Shown piece after piece: positions 7,928-18,521 of a DNA stretch of 64,000 nucleotides; within the stretch, counting starts at the first letter, position 1; each line of letters starts with the position of its first letter. Origin of the DNA: Aliishimia sp045106335. Its GTDB lineage: Bacteria; Pseudomonadota; Alphaproteobacteria; Rhodobacterales; Rhodobacteraceae. A model generated the notes under the pieces. It saw only the letters and a list, made by a program, of their open reading frames with translations, ran no database searches and was not told where the DNA came from. The position numbers and the translations under genes were made by a program. The stretch covers positions 1 through 64,000 of the forward strand of contig JBGCEM010000002.1 in NCBI GenBank assembly GCA_045106335.1, in the 5' to 3' direction.

Positions 7928-8565
7928 GTGCGAAAAATCCTGGGCTGTTGTGTTTCGTGGTGCATGGCCGCGATGTCGGACCAAAAAGCCGTGCTGTGCA
8001 GATCGTCGAGCCTTGCGTTCAGCGTGTCCGTGGCCGTCTGTGCGCACATCGGGGCCAAAGCTGCGACAACGGTTTGGGCGTCCGTTTGACCCAACCCCAT
8101 CAATCGCTGCGCGCAGGACACCAGATTGCCAACCATCGCATGGCAATACATCGACGCCGTGGTCTGGCGATCCAACCCCAGATGCGCCGCCGCGGCCCCC
8201 AACGAGACGGGATAGATATAATCCGCCGCCGCATTGCCCCAAATCTGTCCAGTGACCTGCCCAAAAGCCGCTCCCTGCAGACTGGTCTCTAAGATCCGCT
8301 CGGACGTGGCCGCAAAAGCGCGCCCGGTCGCATCCACCGCTTCAAGGTCTTCGGTCGTCGCACAGGCATAGGCGGCATATAGCAAAATGCAGTCGTTGCG
8401 CCCGCTGCCATGACAGATCACGTCCTTTAACCAGTCCTGCAATTCTGCGCCGTTTGTGATCAACCCAGACCCAATCGCCGCCTCAAGCCCATGAGAATAG
8501 GCAAAAGCCCCAATGGGATAGGCGGGCGAAAGCCACTGCGCCAATGTCAGAAGATCAGTGCTCAT
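7924..8565 (-). CDS. ureF: Urease accessory protein UreF
   Basis: UreF is the all-helical accessory protein that bridges UreD and UreG in the urease activation complex. The 213-residue sequence shows the conserved WLSPAYPIGAFAYSHGLE opening (about residues 10-27) and a C-terminal helical tail. The ATG at 8565 is chosen over longer in-frame starts because those lie inside ureE. It overlaps ureE by 11 bases and ureG by 4, so translation is coupled across the operon. Confidence 0.95.
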   Translation of the reverse strand: MSTDLLTLAQWLSPAYPIGAFAYSHGLEAAIGSGLITNGAELQDWLKDVICHGSGRNDCILLYAAYACATTEDLEAVDATGRAFAATSERILETSLQGAAFGQVTGQIWGNAAADYIYPVSLGAAAAHLGLDRQTTASMYCHAMVGNLVSCAQRLMGLGQTDAQTVVAALAPMCAQTATDTLNARLDDLHSTAFWSDIAAMHHETQQPRIFRT

Positions 8566-9021
8566 GCGCTGTCGCCCCGTGTTCGTGGGAATGCGTGCGC
8601 CCATGGCCATAGGCCCCGCCTTCAGGGGTGAAGGGTGCATCAATTTCCTGAAGCTGCGCGCCGAGATGTTCCAACATATGCCCAATCACCGGGTCGCGCT
8701 GGATCAACAATTGGTCTTGCGCGATCTGACAGGGCGTGTGCCGGTTGCCCACATGCCAAGCCAAGCGCACCAGGTCGCCGGTGACGGCATATAGCGGTTC
8801 TGGGGCGGCGCGGATCTCAATGATCTGTCCATCTTCCAGCTCAAGTCCTGCGCCATGATCCAAGGACGTGGTCTTGGCCAGATTCACCAAAACACGCGCC
8901 CCAGTTGCCGTTTCGATCACCTTGCGGCGCAGAAATCGGTCATCATAGCTGAGCGTGCAATGATCCTGCGCGTGATCCCACGTGCCCGCCGCGCGGACGA
9001 TATGTGCGTTCAAATCCGCCA

Positions 9022-9022
<1 letters not shown>
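8555..9022 (-). CDS. ureE: Urease accessory nickel chaperone UreE
   Basis: UreE delivers nickel to the urease assembly complex. The 155-residue protein has the UreE N-terminal fold (to about residue 75), the metal-binding core with the conserved WHVGNRH motif near residue 90, and a His-rich tail (HGRTHSHEHG and AHEH) that can bind additional nickel. Its start codon shares one base with the ureC stop (TGATG). No nickel transporter gene is visible in the window. Confidence 0.95.
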
Positions 9023-10731
<1,709 letters not shown>

Positions 10732-11037
10732 TCAAAGATCCCCCATGATCTGTTGGTTAAAGCCAAAAATACGACGCCCACCCCCGATGGGGATCAGCTG
10801 GACTTGGCGGCGCTGCCCGGGTTCAAAACGCACGGCTGTGCCGGACGCAATATCAAGGCGCAGTCCTCGGGCCGCAGCGCGATCAAAGTCGAGCCCGGGA
10901 TTGGTTTCGGCAAAATGGTAATGGCTACCAACTTGTATGGGCCGGTCGCCCGTATTGGCCACCATCATCGTGATCGCCTGCGCGTCTGCGTTCAGGGTCA
11001 GCGTGCCAGCGGCGGGAAAGAGTTCACCTGGGATCAT
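10732..11037 (-). CDS. ureB: Urease beta subunit UreB
   Basis: The 101-residue protein is the small structural beta subunit, recognisable by the opening MIPGE and the VGSHYHFAETN motif near residue 36, followed by FEPGQ. It assembles with UreA and UreC into the (ABC)3 holoenzyme. The stop directly abuts the ureC start, and ureA lies nine bases upstream. All three subunits are separate genes here, unlike the fused forms of Helicobacter and plants. Confidence 0.97.
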   Translation of the reverse strand: MIPGELFPAAGTLTLNADAQAITMMVANTGDRPIQVGSHYHFAETNPGLDFDRAAARGLRLDIASGTAVRFEPGQRRQVQLIPIGGGRRIFGFNQQIMGDL

Positions 11038-11046
11038 AGCGCACCT

Positions 11047-11349
11047 TTAACGGATAGGATTGTGGACAGTGACAAGCTTTGTGCCGTCGGGAAATGTGGC
11101 CTCGACTTGCACTTCGGGGATCATCTCGGCGATGCCCTCCATGCATTGATCGCGGGTCAGGATATGCCCGCCCGCTTGCATCATATCGGCCACGGACCGG
11201 CCATCGCGCGCGCCTTCGACCACCGCATCCGTGATCAGCGCAATCGCTTCGGGGTGGTTTAACTTAACGCCTCGGGCCAAGCGCTTGCGCGCGACCTCGG
11301 CGGCCATAGCAATTAGCAGTTTATCTTTTTCACGGGGGGTCAGTTGCAT
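11047..11349 (-). CDS. ureA: Urease gamma subunit UreA
   Basis: The 100-residue gamma subunit is recognised by its opening MQLTPREKDKL, the RGVKLNHPEA stretch, and the end motif VQVEATFPDGTKLVTVHNPI. It has the standard length for the family. It lies three bases after ureD and nine before ureB, within one operon. Confidence 0.97.
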   Translation of the reverse strand: MQLTPREKDKLLIAMAAEVARKRLARGVKLNHPEAIALITDAVVEGARDGRSVADMMQAGGHILTRDQCMEGIAEMIPEVQVEATFPDGTKLVTVHNPIR

Positions 11350-11352
11350 GAC

Positions 11353-12159
11353 CTAGAGCCTCCAGGATGTGGGAAGAGCAGTTTGAGACAGGAATTCCAG
11401 CGCCGGGATCAGGGCCGCGCGCAGCTCAAAACTGTCGCGGGCCAGCAGACGGATGGCCAACAGATCTGGGGCCAACAGGCTCACACCAGCACAGTCCGGC
11501 AAAGTGGCGCGCAGCTGGGTCAGACGGGATTCGGCATCGGGATCGACAAGTACCACGCTGGCCATCGCGCCTGCCCCATTGGCAATGGCACGCCGGGCCA
11601 GATGCGCAGTTGCATCGCCCTGCAGGGATACTCCGTCAATAAATATCGGACGCCCTGCGCGCTGCACTGTAATGGAATCGCGAAAGGAAATATCGCGCAA
11701 GGTCTCGTGCATAGCCGCGCGCCCAAAGACCACCGCTTCGCTCATCAACAGCCGTGCGCCCCGGTCCAGATCAATGTGCAATCGACGCCGCAGAGCGCTT
11801 TGTTCAAACAAGATCAGTTCTTGCGGCAACCATTTTAGCAAAGCCCCAGACGCCACATGCGCCCGGCTGGTGACATCGGCGATCTCATGTGGTTGGGCGC
11901 GATAGGCGCGCTCGGCAGCTTGCGTCGTTAGGGTCAGCGTCGATCCCGTATCCAGGGACAGATCCAAATCAAACCGATCACCGCCTGTGATCCCCCCCGC
12001 CGTGTTGACCAAAATCGCTTCAAGATCCGGGGTGAATTGGCGCGGGAAAACCAGTTTGGTCGATCCTGACTGCCGCAAATCCGTGATGTGTGTGCGTCCC
12101 ATAGGTGCCAGAGCCACGCGCACCTTGCCTGTGCCAACGGCGCGCGGTTGCTTTGGCAC
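11353..12159 (-). CDS. ureD: Urease accessory protein UreD
   Basis: UreD (UreH) is the scaffold that binds apo-urease and UreF/UreG during nickel insertion. The 268-residue protein has the family marks VNTAGGITGGDRF near residue 51 and LTTQAAERAYR, with an ELILFEQSALRR stretch in the middle. The frame is open back to 12225 but holds no ATG; the GTG at 12159 is the first usable start and lacks a strong ribosome-binding site, so the N-terminus is uncertain. As the first gene of ureDABCEFG it shares a long divergent control region with urtA. Confidence 0.93.
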   Translation of the reverse strand: MPKQPRAVGTGKVRVALAPMGRTHITDLRQSGSTKLVFPRQFTPDLEAILVNTAGGITGGDRFDLDLSLDTGSTLTLTTQAAERAYRAQPHEIADVTSRAHVASGALLKWLPQELILFEQSALRRRLHIDLDRGARLLMSEAVVFGRAAMHETLRDISFRDSITVQRAGRPIFIDGVSLQGDATAHLARRAIANGAGAMASVVLVDPDAESRLTQLRATLPDCAGVSLLAPDLLAIRLLARDSFELRAALIPALEFLSQTALPTSWRL

Positions 12160-12582
12160 CGGGCTTGGATCGGAAAGGGCTGATGCGATGTGAATGGTCG
12201 GCTCCGGCGGAACGTTTCTTTGACGTTACTCCACCACATCCCGTGCAAAAGGGGCAGTCATCTTGGGCAAAATCTCGAAATCCGTCCTTTATGTGGTTAG
12301 AAATTCAGCGCGGCGCAGATCAATTGCTAAGTTTTTAAGCAAATTAGCACGGTCATCCCAGTCAAAGCCGAATGAAAATTGCGAATACGCCAGCGACGCC
12401 GCAACGATCCACCATCCCGCACAGTCGAATCGTTCGATTGACAGATGGGTGTGTGACGATCGGCTGAATTGGACCTCACCGCGACCGCCACACGTTTGCA
12501 ACACTTACGTTGCAGGGCATAGCTATGATGCATCCTGTCCCAGAACAAGATGCGCGCGGTTGTCCCTGCAAGGAGACATGAC
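12160..12582. promoter_or_regulatory. Divergent control region of the urease and urea-transport operons
   Basis: These 423 bases separate ureD from urtA and must hold both promoters. The middle is AT-rich. Overlapping inverted repeats TTGCT/AGCAA (12324-12342) and TGCTAA/TTAGCA (12325-12349) lie near its left third. A TGCAAC-N6-GTTGCA repeat lies at 12497-12514, and a TATGAT -10-like hexamer at 12524-12529. In related bacteria urea genes respond to nitrogen status through NtrC, whose sites resemble TGCAC-N7-GTGCA. The repeat at 12497 is one base longer, so that link is only a suggestion. Confidence 0.5.
12497..12514. promoter_or_regulatory. Inverted repeat TGCAAC-N6-GTTGCA upstream of urtA
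   Basis: A perfect six-base inverted repeat with a six-base spacer lies about 70 bases before the urtA start and just ahead of a TATGAT hexamer. Its form is close to, but not the same as, the NtrC site. It is a candidate operator for the urea transport operon. Confidence 0.4.
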
Positions 12583-13857
12583 ATGAAACACACAACCGCC
12601 CTTGCCACCGCGCTAACCCTGATGACAGCGCTGCCTGCTTTCGCGGCCGATTGCACTTTGAAAGTCGGCGTTCTGCATTCGCTGTCCGGGACTATGGCGA
12701 TTTCTGAAACCACGCTGAAAGACACGATGGAAATGCTGATCGATCAGCAAAACGCAGCCGGCGGCGTGATTGGTTGCGATTTGGAAGCAGTGGTTGTGGA
12801 TCCGGCGTCGGATTGGCCGCTTTTTGCCGAAAAAGCGCGCGAGCTTTTGACCGTACATGAAGTCGACGTGATCTTTGGCAACTGGACATCCGTGTCGCGC
12901 AAATCGGTGCTGCCGGTGATCGAAGAGCTGAACGGCTTGCTGTTCTATCCTGTGCAATATGAGGGCGAGGAAAGCTCAAAGAACGTATTCTACACAGGCG
13001 CTGCCCCCAACCAACAGGCGATCCCTGCGACGGATTACTTCTTAGAAGAGCTGGGCATAGAGAAATTCGCACTGCTGGGCACAGATTATGTTTATCCCCG
13101 CACCACCAACAACATTTTAAATGCGTATTTGCAGTCCAAAGACATCTCGGAAGATGATATCTTCGTCAACTACACACCGTTTGGACATTCCGATTGGTCC
13201 AAGATTGTCGCGGATGTGGTCGCCCTTGGCGCGGATGGCAAGAAAGTTGGCGTGATTTCTACCATTAATGGGGATGCCAATATCGGCTTTTATAAAGAAC
13301 TGGCCGCGGCAGGCATTTCAGCCGATGACATTCCAGTTGTCGCGTTCTCGGTTGGCGAAGAAGAGCTGTCAGGCCTGGACACCTCAAATCTGGTCGGTCA
13401 CTTGGCTGCGTGGAACTATTTCCAGTCCGCCGAAACTGACGCCAACACCGCTTGGATCGATGCTTGGAAAGCCCGCATGGGTCCTGAGCGCGTGACCAAT
13501 GACCCGATGGAAGCGCATTATATTGGTTTCAACATGTGGGTGAACGCTGTGACCGAAGCAGGATCTGCAGAAGTGGACGCAGTGCGCACGGCGATGTATG
13601 GCCAGGAATTCCCGAACCTGACAGGCGGGACGGCCGTGATGTTGCCAAACCACCATTTGGCAAAGCCCGTCTTGATCGGCGAGATCACCGAAGACGGACA
13701 GTTTGACATTATCAGCCAGACCACCGAAGTGCCGGGTGATGCGTGGACAGACTTCTTGCCCGAAAGCGCCAAGCTGGTCTCTGATTGGAAAGATCTTGGC
13801 TGCGGGATGTACAACACAGACACCAAAAGCTGCGTACAAACCCTGTCGAACTACTAA
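12583..13857 (+). CDS. urtA: Urea ABC transporter substrate-binding protein UrtA
   Basis: This 424-residue periplasmic protein has a Sec signal peptide (residues 1-22, ending AFA-A) and the type I periplasmic-binding fold. The VGVLHSLSGTMAISE opening is characteristic of UrtA/AmiC-like members. It captures urea for the UrtBCDE importer. The ATG at 12583 has a strong AAGGAG site. A GC-rich hairpin follows the gene, which could raise its expression over the permease genes. It is divergent from the urease operon. Confidence 0.97.
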   Translation: MKHTTALATALTLMTALPAFAADCTLKVGVLHSLSGTMAISETTLKDTMEMLIDQQNAAGGVIGCDLEAVVVDPASDWPLFAEKARELLTVHEVDVIFGNWTSVSRKSVLPVIEELNGLLFYPVQYEGEESSKNVFYTGAAPNQQAIPATDYFLEELGIEKFALLGTDYVYPRTTNNILNAYLQSKDISEDDIFVNYTPFGHSDWSKIVADVVALGADGKKVGVISTINGDANIGFYKELAAAGISADDIPVVAFSVGEEELSGLDTSNLVGHLAAWNYFQSAETDANTAWIDAWKARMGPERVTNDPMEAHYIGFNMWVNAVTEAGSAEVDAVRTAMYGQEFPNLTGGTAVMLPNHHLAKPVLIGEITEDGQFDIISQTTEVPGDAWTDFLPESAKLVSDWKDLGCGMYNTDTKSCVQTLSNY

Positions 13858-13866
13858 CTGACGGCC

Positions 13867-13893
13867 ATTGGGGGCGCATTTGTTGCCCCCAAT
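13867..13893 (+). terminator. Hairpin between urtA and urtB (partial terminator or mRNA stabiliser)
   Basis: ATTGGGGGC (13867-13875) pairs perfectly with GCCCCCAAT (13885-13893) around a nine-base loop. No U-run follows, so it is more likely to protect the urtA message or attenuate readthrough than to stop transcription fully. Confidence 0.6.
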
Positions 13894-13920
13894 CCCCTCC
13901 TGAAAGTCCGGACACCGTTT

Positions 13921-15894
13921 ATGAAGTTCCCTGTTTTGGCAATGCTGCTGGCATTGCTTTTGTCGCAAATTGCCCATGCGCAAACGACATCGGTGCCCCA
14001 AGGTTTAAGCGTACAAGATCTGCTGCAAAGTCAACGCGCGCTGATTGAAAAGAGCTCTCGGCGCACCATCGGTCCCGCCATTGATGTGATTGCCCAAAGC
14101 GGTTTGCCCCAGGTACAGCGCGTGTTGGAAGCCTGGCAGGCCAAGGACATGTGGCAGCGCACATCCGATGGGTTGTTTTTTGCCGCCATGCGCGCCGAGG
14201 ATGGCAGCTATACCCTGACGGATTTTGACGATGGCACAACGCAGACTGGCGTTGAAAAATCCGACCTCAAACAGCTTAAGCCCAACAGCGGAGTGCGTAG
14301 TTTGATCGCCACCGCTCTTGTGCGATTTCAACTGTCTGACCCAGATCCCGCCAAGCGCGCCGCCGCCCTAGAATCGATTGCCCGCGATCCTGGCCCGGCC
14401 CTGCTGGAGCCGTTGCGCGCCTCAATTCCCGACGAGGACGACCCTGACCTGCGCGCCCGCAAAACGCGGTTAGAAACCTTGATGCGCATGGCCCATGATC
14501 CCGACCCCGACGCCCGCATTGCCGCCATCAATGAGATGGCCGGGGATCTGGGCGTCGATCTGCGCGCGACATTGAATCCAATCCTAACAACCACCCGCAG
14601 CGTCCTGCCGCGCGAGACCGACCCCAAAGGCAATGTCGCGCAGGAATTGACCCCGGGCAGCGAAGTTCTGCCCCGTGAAATGGCCTATGACGCGCTGGTG
14701 GCGCAAAACTTGGCGCCGGACTTAATCACCCCAGCTGTCCGTGATACGGCCCTGACGAACAACATCCAAGGTGGGTTCGTCGGGACAATCCCTGTGGCGC
14801 AACTGTCGACACAAGACGCACGCAATGCCGCCTATGATGCGCTGGTCGAGGCCGGGCGGGCCGATCCGCGTGTTACCCAAGATCAGATCACCCAAAGCCT
14901 GGCAGCGTATCGTTTTTTTGATATTTACAATGAACCCAATGCCGACATCACATCCGCCGCCGCAAATGCGCTGGAGACTATTGAGGATCGCGTGGCACGC
15001 AACCAGATGGTCGATCTAGGACTGGATGCTTTGTCGCTGGCCTCGATCTACTTTCTGGCCGCAATTGGACTGGCGATCACCTTTGGGGTGATGGGCGTGA
15101 TCAACATGGCCCATGGCGAGTTCATTATGATGGGCGCCTACACCGGCTATGTCGTGCAGCTGTTTGTCCCCAATCACACAGCGTCCTTGCTGGTCGCCGT
15201 GCCGCTGGCCTTTGCAGTCACCTTTGCCGCTGGGATCGCGCTGGAACGCTTGGTGATCCGCTGGCTGTATCACCGCCCGCTGGAGACCCTGCTGGCCACG
15301 TTCGGGGTATCAATTGCTTTGCAGCAGTTGGCCAAGAATATCTTTGGCACACAAGCCCGCCCCCTGACCGCACCGGGTTGGTTGGATGGCTCTTGGGTGA
15401 TCAATGACGTGGTCTCGATCAGCTATATCCGCATCGCGATTTTCCTACTGGCGTTGCTGTTTTTGGCCTTGTTTTTGTTCATCATGAAGCGCACCCGTCT
15501 GGGGCTGGAAACCCGGGCCGTCACCCAGAACCCGCGCATGGCTGCCAGCATGGGGATCAACCCAGACCGTGTGAACATGCTGACCTTTGGTTTGGGATCG
15601 GGCATCGCGGGGATTGCAGGTGTCGCGATTGGGTTATTTGCCAAAGTCACCTCGGAAATGGGCAGCGATTATATCGTGCAAAGTTTCATGACGGTGGTGG
15701 TCGGCGGCGTTGGCAATATCTGGGGCACGCTTGCGGGCGCGGCCATGATCGGCGGTTTTCAGAAAAGCGTCGAATGGTTGAACCCGTCCAACACCTTAGC
15801 GGCGCAAACATATATGATCCTCTTCATCATTATTTTCATTCAATTCCGACCCCGGGGCATCATCGCCCTGAAGGGTCGCGCGGCGGGGGACTGA
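13921..15894 (+). CDS. urtB: Urea ABC transporter permease UrtB
   Basis: The 657-residue protein has a signal peptide (to about residue 20), a large periplasmic N-terminal region of about 340 residues, then a LivH-type permease domain with eight or so membrane segments (about 365-650). The N-terminal part includes helical HEAT-like stretches (around 135-215) with repeated DPDP-rich turns. UrtB proteins are known to carry such an extension, and here it is long. The gene follows urtA by 63 bases across the hairpin and is three bases from urtC. Confidence 0.95.
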   Translation: MKFPVLAMLLALLLSQIAHAQTTSVPQGLSVQDLLQSQRALIEKSSRRTIGPAIDVIAQSGLPQVQRVLEAWQAKDMWQRTSDGLFFAAMRAEDGSYTLTDFDDGTTQTGVEKSDLKQLKPNSGVRSLIATALVRFQLSDPDPAKRAAALESIARDPGPALLEPLRASIPDEDDPDLRARKTRLETLMRMAHDPDPDARIAAINEMAGDLGVDLRATLNPILTTTRSVLPRETDPKGNVAQELTPGSEVLPREMAYDALVAQNLAPDLITPAVRDTALTNNIQGGFVGTIPVAQLSTQDARNAAYDALVEAGRADPRVTQDQITQSLAAYRFFDIYNEPNADITSAAANALETIEDRVARNQMVDLGLDALSLASIYFLAAIGLAITFGVMGVINMAHGEFIMMGAYTGYVVQLFVPNHTASLLVAVPLAFAVTFAAGIALERLVIRWLYHRPLETLLATFGVSIALQQLAKNIFGTQARPLTAPGWLDGSWVINDVVSISYIRIAIFLLALLFLALFLFIMKRTRLGLETRAVTQNPRMAASMGINPDRVNMLTFGLGSGIAGIAGVAIGLFAKVTSEMGSDYIVQSFMTVVVGGVGNIWGTLAGAAMIGGFQKSVEWLNPSNTLAAQTYMILFIIIFIQFRPRGIIALKGRAAGD

Positions 15895-15897
15895 TCC

Positions 15898-17073
15898 ATG
15901 AACCGCACATTTATCGCGCGTAACCCATCCGTTTTGGTGTTCCTGGCCCTGCTGGGTCTGTTCACCATCACCGTCACGATCCTGTCCGAAGGTTTCGGTC
16001 TGGGTCTTATTTCCACCAGCTTTGTCAAAACCTTAGGCAAGACCTTGTGCCTATGTCTGGTGGCCATCGCGATGGATTTAATCTGGGGCTATACGGGGAT
16101 CTTGTCCTTAGGCCATTTCGCGTTCTTCGCCCTTGGCGGTTACATGATCGGGATGTGGTTGATGTATGAACGCACACGCCAGATTGTCGAAACCTCGCTG
16201 TCCAACGGCGTGCTGCCCCCCACCCCGGACGAGATCAGCGCCGCCATCGGCAACCAGATCTTTGGCGTGGTCGGCAGCAGCGAATTCCCGCTGATCTGGG
16301 CCTTTGCTGACAGTTTGGTGCTTCAACTGGCCTTTGTGGTGTTGGTGCCCGGGGTGCTGGCGCTGGTCTTTGGGTGGTTGGCATTTCGCAGCCGCGTCAC
16401 TGGGGTCTATCTGTCGATCTTGACCCAGGCGATGACCTTAGGCCTGTCGCTGTATTTGTTCCAAAACGCCAGTGGTTTGCGGGGCAATAACGGCCTGTCC
16501 GGGTTGCAGAACCTACCCGGGATTGAGGCCCCCCAAGCCGTTGTGTCGCTGTGGTTCTTCTGGGCCTCGGCTTTGGCTTTGGGCTTGGGCTATTTGCTGG
16601 TGGCTTGGGTTGTGTCCGGCAAGTTCGGATCTGTGCTGCGCGGCATTCGCGACAATGAGGCCCGGGTGCGGTTCTTGGGCTACTCGGTTGAGCACTACAA
16701 ACTGACCGTCTTCGCCCTTACGGCCTGTATCGCGGGCATCGCCGGGGCGCTGTACTATCCGCAAGCGGGCATCATTAACCCCGCAGAACTGGCGCCCATT
16801 GCCTCAATCTACTTGGCCGTTTGGGTGGCCATTGGCGGGCGCGGCAGGCTGTACGGCGCGGTGATCGGCACGGCCTTTGTCAGCCTGTTGTCCAGTTGGT
16901 TCACCGGCGGTCAGGCCCCCGATATCTCACTTGGCAACTACACCTTGAAATGGGTGGATTGGTGGTTGGTCTTGCTGGGCGTCAGCTTCGTGCTGGTCAC
17001 GCTGTTCGCGCCCAAAGGCATTGGCGGCTTGTTTGATCGCCTGTCCCCCGCGCGCAAAGGGCCCACCCCATGA
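15898..17073 (+). CDS. urtC: Urea ABC transporter permease UrtC
   Basis: This 391-residue LivM-type permease has about ten hydrophobic segments and the conserved DLIWGYTGILSLGHFAFFALG stretch near residue 60 (cited here only by its WGYTG and SLGH parts), plus the EAA-like loop GIRDNEARVRFLGY near residue 250. It pairs with UrtB to form the membrane channel. Its stop overlaps the urtD start by four bases. Confidence 0.96.
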   Translation: MNRTFIARNPSVLVFLALLGLFTITVTILSEGFGLGLISTSFVKTLGKTLCLCLVAIAMDLIWGYTGILSLGHFAFFALGGYMIGMWLMYERTRQIVETSLSNGVLPPTPDEISAAIGNQIFGVVGSSEFPLIWAFADSLVLQLAFVVLVPGVLALVFGWLAFRSRVTGVYLSILTQAMTLGLSLYLFQNASGLRGNNGLSGLQNLPGIEAPQAVVSLWFFWASALALGLGYLLVAWVVSGKFGSVLRGIRDNEARVRFLGYSVEHYKLTVFALTACIAGIAGALYYPQAGIINPAELAPIASIYLAVWVAIGGRGRLYGAVIGTAFVSLLSSWFTGGQAPDISLGNYTLKWVDWWLVLLGVSFVLVTLFAPKGIGGLFDRLSPARKGPTP

Positions 17074-17810
17074 GCAGTCTTCTGGAAGTTTCAGGCGTCA
17101 CTGTCAGCTTTGATGGGTTTCGCGCGATCAACAATCTGTCTTTCCAAATCGGCTCGGCTGAGCTGCGCGCGGTGATCGGACCCAACGGCGCGGGCAAGAC
17201 CACGTTTATGGATATTGTAACTGGCAAAACCAAACCCGATGCCGGGGAAATCCTGTGGGGTAACAAAAACCTGTCGCTGATCGGACTGTCCGAGGCCCGC
17301 ATCGCTCAAGAAGGCATTGGCCGCAAATTCCAAAAACCGACCGTGTTTGAGGACCAATCCGTGCAGGACAATCTGATCATGGCCTTGCGCAAAGACCGCC
17401 GCCCCCTGGCTGTCCTCCTGTTCCGCCCCACAGCGCCTGATTTTAAGCGGATCGAAGAGCTGGCCGAACAGACGGGCCTAGAGGACCAATTGCACCGACT
17501 TGCGGGCGAGTTGAGCCATGGCCAAAAACAATGGCTCGAAATTGCTATGCTGCTGGCCCAGGATCCCAAACTGCTGCTGGTCGATGAGCCCGCCGCAGGC
17601 ATGACCCCGGCTGAGCGCGAAAAAACCACGGCGATCTTGTGTGAGGCCGCCAAAACCCGCGCCGTCATCGTTGTTGAACACGACATGGAATTTGTGCAGC
17701 GGTTGGACTGCAAAGTCACGGTGCTGCATGAAGGCGCGGTCTTGGCCGAAGGGTCCTTGGACCATGTTACGAAAAACCAAGATGTCGTCGATGTCTATCT
17801 GGGGCGATAA
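17070..17810 (+). CDS. urtD: Urea ABC transporter ATPase UrtD
   Basis: The 246-residue ATPase is of the LivG class. The Walker A is GPNGAGKTT near residue 36, the signature is LSHGQ near 149, the Walker B is LLLVDEP near 167, and the switch histidine is in VEHDM. UrtD and UrtE form the heterodimer that powers urea uptake. Two bases separate it from urtE. Confidence 0.97.
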   Translation: MSSLLEVSGVTVSFDGFRAINNLSFQIGSAELRAVIGPNGAGKTTFMDIVTGKTKPDAGEILWGNKNLSLIGLSEARIAQEGIGRKFQKPTVFEDQSVQDNLIMALRKDRRPLAVLLFRPTAPDFKRIEELAEQTGLEDQLHRLAGELSHGQKQWLEIAMLLAQDPKLLLVDEPAAGMTPAEREKTTAILCEAAKTRAVIVVEHDMEFVQRLDCKVTVLHEGAVLAEGSLDHVTKNQDVVDVYLGR

Positions 17811-17812
17811 TC

Positions 17813-18508
17813 ATGTTAAGCGTTGAAAATCTAAACTTGCATTACGGCAAATCTCAGATCCTCTATGACGTGTCGCTACAGGCCGAAGCCGGGGCGGTAA
17901 CCTGCGTGATGGGTACCAATGGCGTCGGTAAAACCAGCTTGCTGAAGGCGATTTCCGGCACGCATCCGCGATCCGGCGGCACCGTGCATTTGGATGGGGC
18001 TTTGATCGGTCCCCTGTCCGCGCATCAACTGGCCCGCGCTGGGATTGGCTATGTGCCCCAAGGGCGTGATATTTTTCCGCTGATGAGCGTGATTGAAAAC
18101 CTGGAAACCGGCTTTGCCTGCTTGCCAAAATCCGAACATGTCATCCCGACCGAGATCTACGATCTGTTCCCTGTGCTCAAAGACATGCAGAACCGGCGCG
18201 GTGGGGATCTGTCGGGTGGACAACAACAGCAGCTGGCCATTGCGCGGGCCTTGATCACGAAGCCAAAACTGCTGTTGTTGGATGAGCCCACAGAAGGAAT
18301 CCAGCCCAATATCATCCAACATATCGGCGAAGTCATCGGGCAGCTTCGTGCAAAGGGCGACATGGCGATTGTGCTGGTCGAACAGTATTTTGATTTCGCC
18401 TATAATCTGGCGGATCACTTTGTGGCGCTGCGGCGCGGCGAAGTCATCAAAAACGCCGCAAAAGCGGACACGCCGCGCGACGTGCTGCTACCCATCGTAT
18501 CGGTGTAA
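17813..18508 (+). CDS. urtE: Urea ABC transporter ATPase UrtE
   Basis: The 231-residue ATPase is of the LivF class. The Walker A is GTNGVGKTS near residue 38, the signature is LSGGQ near 138, the Walker B is LLLLDEPTEGIQP near 157, and the switch region is VEQYFDFA. It is the last gene of urtABCDE. The mltG gene converges on it 13 bases downstream and no clear terminator was seen between them. Confidence 0.97.
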   Translation: MLSVENLNLHYGKSQILYDVSLQAEAGAVTCVMGTNGVGKTSLLKAISGTHPRSGGTVHLDGALIGPLSAHQLARAGIGYVPQGRDIFPLMSVIENLETGFACLPKSEHVIPTEIYDLFPVLKDMQNRRGGDLSGGQQQQLAIARALITKPKLLLLDEPTEGIQPNIIQHIGEVIGQLRAKGDMAIVLVEQYFDFAYNLADHFVALRRGEVIKNAAKADTPRDVLLPIVSV

Positions 18509-18521
18509 ATCCCGCACGGAA

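Noticed and set aside
12154..12170. Sigma-54-like TGGCAC-N5-TTGGA near the ureD start
   Set aside because: The -12 element lacks the GC dinucleotide, it lies inside the ureD start region and is over 400 bases from urtA.
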